Shown: piece by piece, positions 32,373 through 40,719 of the stretch
Layout: every line of letters begins with the position of its first letter
How positions within the stretch are numbered: the first letter of the stretch is position 1
Assembly: GCF_000239815.1 (NCBI RefSeq)
Contig: NZ_CAFK01000316.1
Span: forward strand, 1 to 54,103
Source: Bradyrhizobium sp. STM 3843
GTDB lineage: Bacteria > Pseudomonadota > Alphaproteobacteria > Rhizobiales > Xanthobacteraceae
Direction of reading: 5' to 3'
Length of the DNA stretch: 54,103 nucleotides
Program-made: the position numbers and the translations under genes
Notes under the pieces: generated by a model
Told to the model about the DNA's origin: nothing
Databases searched by the model: none
The model's input: the letters and a program-made list of their open reading frames with translations, nothing else

Positions 32373-33635
32373 TCATTGCCAACGTCGAAAGATGACGCTG
32401 GCGTTGACGCCTCCGAAGCCGAATCCGTTCGAGATCGCATGCTCCATGGGCATCCGCCGCGCTTCGCGGGCGACGATGTCGACGCCTTCGGCGGCGGTAT
32501 CACCATTTTCGAGATTGAGAGTGGGTGGCGCGATCTGGTCTCGTAGCGCGAGGATCGTGAAGATCGCTTCCGCTCCTCCGGCTGCGCCGAGCAGATGACC
32601 AGTTGCCGATTTGGTGGCGCTCACCGCAATTTTTCCGTCGCGGCCAAACACGGCTTTGATCGCCTCCAGTTCGGAAAGATCGCCAACCGGCGTCGACGTC
32701 GAATGGGCGTTGAGATGTTGTATGTCACCGGGCCTGAGGCCGGCTTGCCGCAAGGCGCCCTCCATGGCGCGGCGCGCGCCGTCGCCGTCCTCGGGTCCTG
32801 ACGTGATGTGGTAGGCGTCAGCAGTCGTACCGTAGCCGGCGATTTCCGCGATCGGCTGGGCGCCGCGGCGGAGCGCGTGCTCCAGCTCTTCAATGACCAG
32901 GATGCCGGCGCCTTCACCCATGACGAAGCCATCGCGGTCGCGGTCGAAGGGGCGGGACGCGCGCGTCGGCGTTTCGTTGAAGCCCGTCGAAAGAGCCCGG
33001 GCCGCGGCGAAGCCGCCCAGGCTCACGAGATCGATGCAGGCTTCCGACCCACCGCAAATCGCAACGTCGGCTTCACCGGTTCTGATGAGGCGCGCGGCAT
33101 CGCCGATGGCCTGCACGCTTGCGGCGCAGGCGGTGACCGGCGTGCCGATTGGCCCCTTGAAACCGTAGCGGATCGAGACATGGCCGGCCGCGAGATTTGC
33201 GAGAAAGGACGGCACGGTGAAGGGCGAGAGGCGTCTTACTCCGCGCTGATCGGTGGTGCGGACCGCCTCGACGATCGCCGGAAAGCCTCCGATGCCCGAC
33301 GCGATCACGGTCGCGGTGCGCTCCATGGAATACGCCTCGGAAGGAGTCCATGCGGCTTGTGCTATCGCCTCGGCCGCAGCTACCAGCGCGAACAGGATGA
33401 ACCGATCCATCCTCCGCTGATCCTTCGGCGCAACGATCAGATCCGGATCGAAGCCTCCATCTGCGTCATCAGCCTTTGTCGGAACGATTCCGGCCACGCG
33501 TGCGGGAAGGACAGCCGCCCACTCCGGGAGCGCGGCAAGTCCCGAGCGAGCCGCGAGCAGCCGAGACCATGCCAGCTCACTGCCGCAGCCCAGGGGTGAT
33601 ACGAGGCCCAGTCCCGTAACGACGATACGGCGCAT
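32373..33635 (-). CDS. Beta-ketoacyl-ACP synthase (FabF/NodE-like)
   Basis: A 420-aa thiolase-fold condensing enzyme. Seen: active-site Cys170 (TACAAS), His311 (NAHSTSTPVGD) and His347 (SATGHLLGAAG), the Cys-His-His triad of KAS I/II enzymes, with the N-terminal RIVVTGLGLVSPLG typical of FabF. It would elongate an acyl chain on ACP. There is no ACP, ketoreductase or malonyltransferase nearby, so it is a stand-alone copy, unlikely to be the housekeeping fabF. It is the last gene of a probable operon TetR-hydrolase-small protein-ketosynthase. Confidence 0.88.
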   Translation of the reverse strand: MRRIVVTGLGLVSPLGCGSELAWSRLLAARSGLAALPEWAAVLPARVAGIVPTKADDADGGFDPDLIVAPKDQRRMDRFILFALVAAAEAIAQAAWTPSEAYSMERTATVIASGIGGFPAIVEAVRTTDQRGVRRLSPFTVPSFLANLAAGHVSIRYGFKGPIGTPVTACAASVQAIGDAARLIRTGEADVAICGGSEACIDLVSLGGFAAARALSTGFNETPTRASRPFDRDRDGFVMGEGAGILVIEELEHALRRGAQPIAEIAGYGTTADAYHITSGPEDGDGARRAMEGALRQAGLRPGDIQHLNAHSTSTPVGDLSELEAIKAVFGRDGKIAVSATKSATGHLLGAAGGAEAIFTILALRDQIAPPTLNLENGDTAAEGVDIVAREARRMPMEHAISNGFGFGGVNASVIFRRWQ

Positions 33636-33714
33636 GATCAGATCACCTTTGAGGAGGGCTTGACTGACAGTCGGGACATTGGTGTTTCGGGAGGGCAGTG
33701 TTCACGATTTGCGA

Positions 33715-33897
33715 TTACCGTACACGGTCATCCGGCGACTCGACCGGCGTTGCTCGTGACTGGGTCTGAAGATCGTCAAGCTTGCGCTCAAGCTTCGCAA
33801 CGCGCTCTTCCAGCCTGAACAGGTAATCGCCGTGCGGATCGTCCATGCTGAGGACCTCAGCCCAGTCGCTCAAACTTTCCCAAAAGCGCTTGACCAT
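33715..33897 (-). CDS. Small coiled-coil protein
   Basis: 60 aa: MVKRFWESLSDWAEVLSMDD followed by a heptad-like helix (FRLEERVAKLERKLDDLQTQ) and a polar tail. AGGAG precedes the ATG with suitable spacing, and it lies 33 bp after the hydrolase gene on the same strand. This supports a real gene in the operon. No family recognised; it may act as an oligomerising partner. Confidence 0.65.
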   Translation of the reverse strand: MVKRFWESLSDWAEVLSMDDPHGDYLFRLEERVAKLERKLDDLQTQSRATPVESPDDRVR

Positions 33898-33930
33898 AGC
33901 TTGCGCACTCCTGTGTTCGATGATCGCGCG

Positions 33931-34782
33931 TCATTCTGACGCCAGTATCACGCGAGCCAGCTCCAACGGACTCTCGACAGCCGAGAAGTGGCCGGTGTTC
34001 TTGAGCGTCACCATCTGCGCAGCGGGAATCAGCGACCGGGTGCGTTCGCGTTCATTGGGGCGAGACCAGTCGCTGTCGCCGTAAATAAGCGTCACAGGCG
34101 CCGAGATCAGCCGATAGTCGTCGCGTGCCTTGCTCCAGGATCGCCAGCCCGCCAGCACCTTTCGTGCGACTCGCTTGTATCCCGGGCGGTGGGCGACTTC
34201 ATCGAACTCAGCAAGCAGATCGGCCGGCAGCTTGCGCGAGTCGTGATATCCACCACCCATGATCTTGCCAAGAATCATCTTGTTTTCGAGCGCTGCATTC
34301 AGGGCACCGAGCACCGGGATCTGCAAACTTCCGATGATGAAATTCGCAAGCCAGTTGCCGCGTCGAATGCCGTCCCCGTAGCGGGTCTCGTAGTCGTAGG
34401 GGTTGATCGCGTAGACCCGCTTCACCCGTTGCGGAAGCGCCGCCGCCACAGTCAAGGCCAATGCCCCGCCAATCGATTCACCGACCAGCGTGAGGGCCGA
34501 GAGGTTCAGCTCCTCGATAAACCGAATGACTGCCTGCCTGAAGTAGGGTTCGTCGAAGCTCGCGCTTGAATCTATCGGCGAATGACCATGGCCTGGCAGG
34601 TCAATGGTGTACACCGTGTGCGACTTCGCGAGCAGGGGCGCGAGACTGCGGAAATATTCGAGCTGCGTCCGGATCGTATGTAAGAGGAGTAGCGGAGGCC
34701 CATCGCCGATCTTTTGAAACCGCAGGCTGAGCGCATCCGAGAGTTTGAGCAAAGTTGGTCGAGCTTCAATGAGGCTAAGCAT
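33931..34782 (-). CDS. Alpha/beta hydrolase
   Basis: 283 aa. Seen: LLLLHTIRTQ oxyanion region, DLPGHGHS, nucleophile elbow GESIGG (Ser103), Asp in YGDSDWSRP and His in NTGHFSAVESP: a full triad with a cap domain. The ATG at 34782 (GGAAGAA upstream) is preferred; a TTG at 34818 would overlap the TetR stop. The substrate is unknown. Co-transcribed with an upstream TetR gene, which suggests inducible control. Confidence 0.85.
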   Translation of the reverse strand: MLSLIEARPTLLKLSDALSLRFQKIGDGPPLLLLHTIRTQLEYFRSLAPLLAKSHTVYTIDLPGHGHSPIDSSASFDEPYFRQAVIRFIEELNLSALTLVGESIGGALALTVAAALPQRVKRVYAINPYDYETRYGDGIRRGNWLANFIIGSLQIPVLGALNAALENKMILGKIMGGGYHDSRKLPADLLAEFDEVAHRPGYKRVARKVLAGWRSWSKARDDYRLISAPVTLIYGDSDWSRPNERERTRSLIPAAQMVTLKNTGHFSAVESPLELARVILASE

Positions 34783-34814
34783 TCGATTCTTCCGGTGCTT
34801 TGAGGGACCATCTT

Positions 34815-35393
34815 TCAATCGGCAGCGGCGTCGCGAACCTGTTGGACCGCCGCATCCAAGAGCGCCTGAGCCAGATCAGGGTCGTTGACGGCGCGCGATA
34901 GCGTCACTGCGCCGACCATTGTCGCGAGAATGCCCATGGCCTTGCGCCCGCACCCCTCGCTGTCGCTCTGAGCAATGAAGCCGCTGAGGACGTCGAGATA
35001 CGCCTTGATTCCCTCTTCGAAGGCCGCCTTCACGTCAGGTCCCTGTCTGGCGGCGTCTGAGCCGAGCGCCACGACTGGGCAGCCGTCCATTCTTTCTTCG
35101 CGATGGTCGGCACTGAGGTAAAATCCGATCACCGCGCCAAGCGGATCATCAGGATTGCGGGCGGTCGCCTCCAACCATCGGCGGGAGGCGCTCTCCAATG
35201 CGCGCTTGGACGCCTCGACCGCCAAATCCTCTTTTGATGCGAACTGCTTGTAGAAGGCGCCTTGGGTCAGCCCGGCCGCCTCCATCAGATCCTTGAGCCC
35301 GATGCCGTCAAAGCCGCGCTCCCTGAAAAGGCGACTTGCCACATTGATCACGGTTTGGCGGTTCTCGGCGGCTTGAACCCGGCTCACGCGCAT
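34815..35393 (-). CDS. TetR-family transcriptional regulator
   Basis: 192 aa. An N-terminal TetR HTH (VINVASRLFRERGFDGIGLK, then LMEAAGLTQGAFYKQFASKEDL) is followed by a ligand-binding domain that includes a Cys in MDGCPVVALGSDAA, typical of the TetR_C subfamily of drug/aldehyde sensors. The ATG at 35393 has GGAG upstream; the frame to 35453 lacks homology. Divergent from an RND pump across about 210 bp containing two related 45-bp palindromes, so it probably represses both its own operon and the pump. Confidence 0.9.
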   Translation of the reverse strand: MRVSRVQAAENRQTVINVASRLFRERGFDGIGLKDLMEAAGLTQGAFYKQFASKEDLAVEASKRALESASRRWLEATARNPDDPLGAVIGFYLSADHREERMDGCPVVALGSDAARQGPDVKAAFEEGIKAYLDVLSGFIAQSDSEGCGRKAMGILATMVGAVTLSRAVNDPDLAQALLDAAVQQVRDAAAD

Positions 35394-35410
35394 CGTGGAT
35401 CTCCATTTTG

Positions 35411-35455
35411 GATTACACTCGAAATCTATATGGCATATAGAGTTCGAATGCAATC
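35411..35455. promoter_or_regulatory. Putative TetR operator, site 1
   Basis: A 45-bp near-palindrome. The 22-bp arms (35411-35432 and 35434-35455) match at 19 of 22 positions around one central base. The core reads TCTATATGGCATATAGA. It lies 18 bp upstream of the TetR start codon, where a repressor would block the regulator promoter. Confidence 0.7.
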
Positions 35456-35541
35456 TATCAAGTGGGGGTGGCCGATCTGTCGGTCACTGCCGTCGAACGG
35501 CCGATCTTGAGCAGATCACTTTCTCGTCAGCGCCCTTTTTA

Positions 35542-35586
35542 GATTGCGACCGTACTCTAACTTGATTATAGAAGTCGAACGTAATC
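35542..35586. promoter_or_regulatory. Putative TetR operator, site 2
   Basis: A 45-bp imperfect palindrome whose right arm closely resembles both arms of site 1 (shared outer GATT, TTCGA and TCTATA blocks); its left arm is more degenerate. It lies just upstream of the efflux adaptor start codon. Two sites of equal length flanking the divergent promoters fit co-regulation by the adjacent TetR protein. Confidence 0.6.
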
Positions 35587-35603
35587 TAAATTCGGAGCAG
35601 GAG

Positions 35604-36713
35604 ATGGGCATGATGAGGGGTTTTGCCGTGTTGGCCGGTATTTCGATCCCGGTGGGGGTGGCCGCGTTCGTTGCGCTTGGCATTCCTGCTCAAGAGGCCT
35701 CGGCCGTGAGCGATCCGAGGCTGGAACCGCCGATTGTCAACCTGGCGAGGGTCGCGCGGGTGAGTGGATCCGAACGCGGTTTCACGGGGACCATCGGAGC
35801 GAGGGTCGAAAGCAACCTTGGCTTCCGCGTCGCCGGTAAGATCGTCGAACGGCTCGTAAATGTCGGTGAGCAGGTCAAAGCCGGGCAGCCGCTGATGCGG
35901 ATCGACGAAACCGACCTCCGCCTCGCGCTTACGGCCAAGCGCAATGCCGTTGCCGCAGCGCGCGCAACCGTCGTTCAGGCGGATGCCGATGAGCGGCGAT
36001 ACGCCAACCTGGTCAACGACGGATGGACTCCAAAACAGCGCTACGAACAGGCGAAGGCAGCGTCGGATACGGCCAACGCGCAACTCGCTGCGGCGGAAGC
36101 CGAAGCCAAGGTCGCAGAGAATCAGGCGGCCTATTCCGTCCTGGTGGCGGATGCGGACGGAACGGTCGTGCAAACGCTTGGCGAGCCGGGCCAAGTGGTC
36201 TCCGCCGGGCAGACCGTGGTCAGGCTTGCCCAGGCAGGTGCTCGCGAAGCGGTGGTCGCGCTTCCCGAAACAATCCGGCCGGCGATCGGCTCGGTCGCCG
36301 AGGCCAGCCTGTACGGGAGCGATGGAGAGCGCTATGCGGCGCATCTTCGGCAGTTGTCGGATTCCGCTGACGCCCAGACCCGCACCTATGAGGCCCGCTA
36401 CGTGCTCGACGGCGAGGCTGCGACCGCGCCGCTTGGCGCGACGGTCACCATTCGGCTGACGAGCGAAGAGACGCAGCCGGAAGTCGAGGTGCCGCTGGGA
36501 GCCGTGCTCGACGACGGCCGGAAGACCGGCGTCTGGGTCTTCGACAGCGGCATCTCGACCGTCCACTTTCAGCCCATCAAGCTGGTGCGTGTGACCAGCG
36601 AAAGCGCCGTGATCTCCGGACTGAGTTCTGGCGCGTCGGTTGTCTCGCTCGGCGCTCACCTCCTGCAGGACGGCACTCGCGTGAGGACCGCGTCTGAGAG
36701 CAGGGGGAACTGA
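35604..36713 (+). CDS. RND efflux periplasmic adaptor (membrane fusion protein)
   Basis: 369 aa. An N-terminal export signal or anchor (MRGFAVLAGISIPVGVAAFV), no lipobox Cys, then the HlyD/AcrA layout: barrel-sandwich half (GFRVAGKIVERLVNVGEQVK), a helical hairpin rich in Ala/Gln, the second half (VLVADADGTVVQTLGEPGQV), and a beta-barrel domain. GGAGCAGGAG lies before the ATGs at 35604 and 35610. It links the inner-membrane pump to an outer-membrane channel, not encoded here. Stop and start overlap with the pump gene (TGATG). Confidence 0.92.
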   Translation: MGMMRGFAVLAGISIPVGVAAFVALGIPAQEASAVSDPRLEPPIVNLARVARVSGSERGFTGTIGARVESNLGFRVAGKIVERLVNVGEQVKAGQPLMRIDETDLRLALTAKRNAVAAARATVVQADADERRYANLVNDGWTPKQRYEQAKAASDTANAQLAAAEAEAKVAENQAAYSVLVADADGTVVQTLGEPGQVVSAGQTVVRLAQAGAREAVVALPETIRPAIGSVAEASLYGSDGERYAAHLRQLSDSADAQTRTYEARYVLDGEAATAPLGATVTIRLTSEETQPEVEVPLGAVLDDGRKTGVWVFDSGISTVHFQPIKLVRVTSESAVISGLSSGASVVSLGAHLLQDGTRVRTASESRGN

Positions 36714-39700
36714 TGAGCTTCAACCTTTCCGCAATCGCCGTTCGCGAACGCGCTGTCACCCTGTTCTTCATCATCCTGCTTGCGGCCGCAGGCGCTTATG
36801 CGTTCCTCATGCTTGGCCGCGCGGAAGATCCCAACTTCACGATCAAGACCCTGACGGTTACGACGGTATGGCCCGGCGCAACGGCGCACGAGATGCAGGA
36901 CCTCGTCGCAGAACCATTGGAGAAGCGGCTTCAGGAACTGACCTGGTACGACAGGGTCGAGACCACCACCCGTCCAGGTTATGCCTATCTGACGGTCACG
37001 CTGAAGGACAGCACACCGCCGTCTGTCGTCCAGGAGGAATTCTACCAGGCTCGCAAGAAGCTCGGGGATGAAGCCCGCAACCTGCCCCCTGGCGTGCTCG
37101 GCCCCTTCGTCAACGACGAATATTCGGACGTAAGCTTCGCGCTCTATGCCCTGAAGGCCAAGGGCATGCCGATGCGTGAGCTCGCCAGGAAGGCCGAGGT
37201 GATCCGCCAAGACCTTCTGCACGTGCCAGGCGTCAAGAAGATCAATATCCTCGGCGAACGTCCCGAGCAGATCTTCGTGGAGTTTTCCTACCCAAAGCTC
37301 GCAACGCTCGGCGTCTCGGCACAGGATATCATTGCCGTGTTGCAGCGGCAGAATTCGGTCACCCCGGCAGGTTCGATCGACACTCGCGGCCCGCAGGTCT
37401 TCATCCGGGTCGACGGGAGCTATGACAGCGCGCAGGCGATCGCCGACACGCCGATTGCCGCTGCGGGACGAACGTTAAAGCTGTCCGATATCGCCAACAT
37501 CAGCCGCGGCTACGAAGATCCTCCCACCTACATCATCCGGCATCAGGGTGAGCCCACGATCATGCTGGCGGTGGTCATGCAGGAGGGCTGGAATGGTCTG
37601 GCGCTCGGCAAGCAGCTGGAAGAGAGGTCGGCAGCCATCGCGCGGACGCTGCCGCTCGGGATGACGCTCGACAAGGTGAGCGATCAGGCCGTCAACATCA
37701 CTTCGGCGGTTGACGAATTCATGCTGAAGTTCGCGATGGCGCTCGGCGTGGTGCTGCTCGTAAGCCTGCTCAGCCTTGGCTGGCGTGTCGGCATCGTCGT
37801 GGCCGCAGCGGTCCCCTTGACGCTTGCCGTCGTGTTCCTGATCATGCTCGAGACCGGCCGGTTCTTCGACCGCATCACGCTCGGCGCGCTGATCCTCGCG
37901 CTCGGCCTTCTCGTGGACGACGCCATCATCGCCATCGAGGTCATGGTCGTAAAGATGGAAGAAGGCATGGACCGCATCAAGGCGGCGGCCCATGCGTGGA
38001 GCCATACCGCGGCGCCGATGCTGTCCGGGACACTCGTGACGATCGCCGGCTTCCTGCCCGTGGGCTTCGCGCGCTCGACGGCCGGCGAATATGCCGGCAA
38101 CATTTTCTGGGTTGTCGGGTTCGCCCTGATCGTCTCGTGGATCGTTGCGGTGGTCTTCACGCCCTATCTGGGCGTCAAGATGCTGCCCGCGATCAAAACC
38201 GTCGAAGGCGGTCACCATGCGATCTACGACACGCCGAACTATCGGCGCCTGCGGCGGCTCATCACCTTCGCCGTGCGCCACAAGTTCTTGACCGTCGGCA
38301 TCGTCGCCATCGCGTTCGCGCTCTCCGGCGTCGGCATGGGGGCCGTCAAACAGCAGTTCTTCCCGACGTCCGACCGCCCCGAAGTCCTGGTGGAGGTCCG
38401 TCTGCCGGAAGGCACCAGCATTGAGACCACGACCGCCGCGGTTGAGAAGCTCGAACGTTGGCTGCACGATCAGCCCGAGGCGAAGATCGTCACCAGCTAT
38501 GTCGGTCAGGGCGCTCCGCGCTTCTTCTTCGCGATGGCGCCAGAACTCCCCGATCCAGCCTTCGCGAAGCTGGTTGTGCTGACACCAGACGCGGAGGCGC
38601 GCGAGGCTCTGAAGCACCGGCTCCGTCAAGCGGTGTCACAAGGGCTGGCATCCGAGGCCTATGTTCGCATCACTCAGCTTGTGTTCGGACCCTACACGCC
38701 GTTCCCAGTGGAGTTTCGGGTCATGGGACCCGACCCTGCGCAGTTGTACGCGATTTCTGAAAAAGCCATCGATGTCATGCGCGGCGTTCCCGATGTGCGG
38801 CAGGCAAACCGCGATTGGGGCAATCGCACGCCCGTGCTCCGCTTCATTCCAGATCAGGATCGGCTGAACCTCATCGGTCTCTCGCCAGCGGAAGTCGGCC
38901 GGCAGCTCCAGTTCCTGCTCACCGGCATCGCCGTGACACAGGTCCGCGAGGACATTCGCAATGTCCCGATCATGGCACGCAGCGCCGGTCGCGAAAGGCT
39001 GGATCCGACGCGTCTGGCCGACTTCTCGCTCATGAGCCGAGAGGGCCGTCCGATTCCGCTCGACCAGATCGGCCATGCGGAAGTGCGTCTGGAAGAGCCG
39101 ATCCTGAAGCGCCGCGATCGCACGCCCGTCATCACGATCCGATCGGACATCAATGAGGCGACCCAGCCTCCAGAGGTTTCCAAGGAGATCAAGGTGGCCC
39201 TTCAGCCGCTGATTGCGTCTCTACCGGCCGGCTATCGCATCGAGATGGGTGGCTCGATCGAGGAGGCCACCAAGGCCAACGACGCATTGGCGACTGTCTT
39301 TCCCGCCATGATCGCCGCGACGCTTATCGTCATCATGCTTCAGGTACGATCCTTCTCGATGATGGCCCTCGTCACGCTGACGGCACCGCTTGGTCTCGTC
39401 GGCGTCGTGCCCGCATTGCTCGCTTTCCATCAGCCCTTTGGGTTCAACGCCATTCTGGGTCTGATAGGACTGGCCGGCATCCTGATGCGCAATACGCTGA
39501 TCCTGACCGAACAGATCAAGGAGAACCGTGCAGCCGGCCTTGACGACTACCACGCCGTCATCGAGGCCACGGTGCAACGCACGCGGCCCGTGATCCTGAC
39601 CGCACTTGCAGCCGTGCTGGCCTTCATTCCCCTCACGCATTCCGTGTTCTGGGGATCGATGGCCTACACGTTGATCGGCGGCACGGCGGTCGGCACGGTG

Positions 39701-39823
39701 CTAATTCTGCTGTTCCTACCTGCGCTCTATGCTGCATGGTTCCGGATCAGGCCGACTGCAGATCAGATGCAACAGAGTCCGACGGAGCATCCGGAAGTGC
39801 GGCCGGCATTGGCCGCCGAGTAG
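36713..39823 (+). CDS. RND-family efflux pump (AcrB/MexF-like inner membrane transporter)
   Basis: A 1036-aa proton-driven pump with 12 transmembrane segments: TM1 at the N terminus, a large periplasmic loop, TM2-6 (about residues 335-480), a second periplasmic loop and the C-terminal TM cluster. The proton-relay pair Asp402-Asp403 is in GLLVDDAIIAIEV, and GRAEDPNF follows TM1. Full length. Resembles the cation/multidrug group closer to the VexF/CzcA-like short-adaptor pumps than to AcrB itself. Translationally coupled to the adaptor; probably repressed by the divergent TetR. Confidence 0.93.
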   Translation: MSFNLSAIAVRERAVTLFFIILLAAAGAYAFLMLGRAEDPNFTIKTLTVTTVWPGATAHEMQDLVAEPLEKRLQELTWYDRVETTTRPGYAYLTVTLKDSTPPSVVQEEFYQARKKLGDEARNLPPGVLGPFVNDEYSDVSFALYALKAKGMPMRELARKAEVIRQDLLHVPGVKKINILGERPEQIFVEFSYPKLATLGVSAQDIIAVLQRQNSVTPAGSIDTRGPQVFIRVDGSYDSAQAIADTPIAAAGRTLKLSDIANISRGYEDPPTYIIRHQGEPTIMLAVVMQEGWNGLALGKQLEERSAAIARTLPLGMTLDKVSDQAVNITSAVDEFMLKFAMALGVVLLVSLLSLGWRVGIVVAAAVPLTLAVVFLIMLETGRFFDRITLGALILALGLLVDDAIIAIEVMVVKMEEGMDRIKAAAHAWSHTAAPMLSGTLVTIAGFLPVGFARSTAGEYAGNIFWVVGFALIVSWIVAVVFTPYLGVKMLPAIKTVEGGHHAIYDTPNYRRLRRLITFAVRHKFLTVGIVAIAFALSGVGMGAVKQQFFPTSDRPEVLVEVRLPEGTSIETTTAAVEKLERWLHDQPEAKIVTSYVGQGAPRFFFAMAPELPDPAFAKLVVLTPDAEAREALKHRLRQAVSQGLASEAYVRITQLVFGPYTPFPVEFRVMGPDPAQLYAISEKAIDVMRGVPDVRQANRDWGNRTPVLRFIPDQDRLNLIGLSPAEVGRQLQFLLTGIAVTQVREDIRNVPIMARSAGRERLDPTRLADFSLMSREGRPIPLDQIGHAEVRLEEPILKRRDRTPVITIRSDINEATQPPEVSKEIKVALQPLIASLPAGYRIEMGGSIEEATKANDALATVFPAMIAATLIVIMLQVRSFSMMALVTLTAPLGLVGVVPALLAFHQPFGFNAILGLIGLAGILMRNTLILTEQIKENRAAGLDDYHAVIEATVQRTRPVILTALAAVLAFIPLTHSVFWGSMAYTLIGGTAVGTVLILLFLPALYAAWFRIRPTADQMQQSPTEHPEVRPALAAE

Positions 39824-39931
39824 AGCTCGGTAATTCGATGAACGTCGGGTCCGAAGGGAAAAGGATACCGACGAGGCGCGCGCGAGGATCCTGGAAGCGG
39901 CGGAGGAGCGCGTCCCCGGGATGCTGCGCTG

Positions 39932-40606
39932 CTACCTACCGAAATCTCGCAAGCGCTCAATGTCGAGCACTGTGATCATGCGATACGCTATCTTGATCAG
40001 CCCGGATTTCTCAAGCACGTGCAAAGCGTGGCTCACGGTTTGGCGCGAGGTACCGACGAGATGACCGAGCTCTTCGTTGGAAATTTCGATGCGGGCTTCT
40101 CGACTAGGATAGAGCTGCGGGTGCAGCATATCCGCGATTGTGCGGGCGACTCGCGCTTCCAGCTCGAGCAGGCGGTCATGCTCGAACGCGCCCATGAATT
40201 GCCCGAGCCGTTCATTGAGCTGGGTCAGGATGAAGCGGTTGAAAGCGATGCTTGTATCCAACAGCCACAAAAAGGTTGCTGCGGGCATCGATGCGATACG
40301 CGACTCACGCAACGCCACCACGTCGTATTTGCGCGCCTCCCCTTTGAGGATCGAGCCTTCACCGAACCAGGAGTTGGCGGGGAGCACCGCGAAGGTTACC
40401 GGCTTTCCGGTGTCGGATAGGCTTTCTGCCCTGAACAATCCATCAATCACGCCGACCCAGATATTAGAGGGATCGCCCTTCCGGCAGGCATAATTGCCGG
40501 GCTGAAGGTCGCGGACGATTAGTCCGGAGCGAACCCGCTGCAGTTGCTCGGCCGAAAGAGCAACTGCCCATTTGCTCGCAGCCATTAAATCGTCGAGCGA
40601 CCGCAT
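39932..40606 (-). CDS. Crp/Fnr-family transcriptional regulator
   Basis: 224 aa. An N-terminal cyclic-nucleotide-binding-like beta-barrel (LQPGNYACRKGDPSNIWVGV, FGEGSILKGEARKYDVVA), a dimerisation helix, and a C-terminal Crp HTH (EELGHLVGTSRQTVSHALHV). There is no FNR-type Cys cluster, so it is not an Fe-S oxygen sensor. ATG at 40606 is used; a GTG at 40627 is also in frame. Divergent from the tannase-family gene across 113 bp with a palindrome between them. Confidence 0.9.
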   Translation of the reverse strand: MRSLDDLMAASKWAVALSAEQLQRVRSGLIVRDLQPGNYACRKGDPSNIWVGVIDGLFRAESLSDTGKPVTFAVLPANSWFGEGSILKGEARKYDVVALRESRIASMPAATFLWLLDTSIAFNRFILTQLNERLGQFMGAFEHDRLLELEARVARTIADMLHPQLYPSREARIEISNEELGHLVGTSRQTVSHALHVLEKSGLIKIAYRMITVLDIERLRDFGR

Positions 40607-40647
40607 CGCATATCCAATTGTTCGCACGGCGACAGTGTTGCACCGAT

Positions 40648-40663
40648 GGATGATTTATCATCC
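40648..40663. promoter_or_regulatory. Putative operator between Crp-like regulator and esterase gene
   Basis: GGATGATTTATCATCC: perfect 6-bp arms around TTTA. It lies in the short divergent intergenic region, and its size and symmetry fit a Crp/Fnr-type half-site pair. Assignment to the adjacent regulator is inference. Confidence 0.45.
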
Positions 40664-40719
40664 CGAAACGGGCGTGCAAGTGCCCGAAATAATGCAATGC
40701 AACAGGGAGGGGTACATCG

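Noticed and set aside
37475..38629. Minus-strand frame of 384 codons within the RND pump
   Set aside because: Antisense shadow of a full-length pump gene with intact proton-relay residues.
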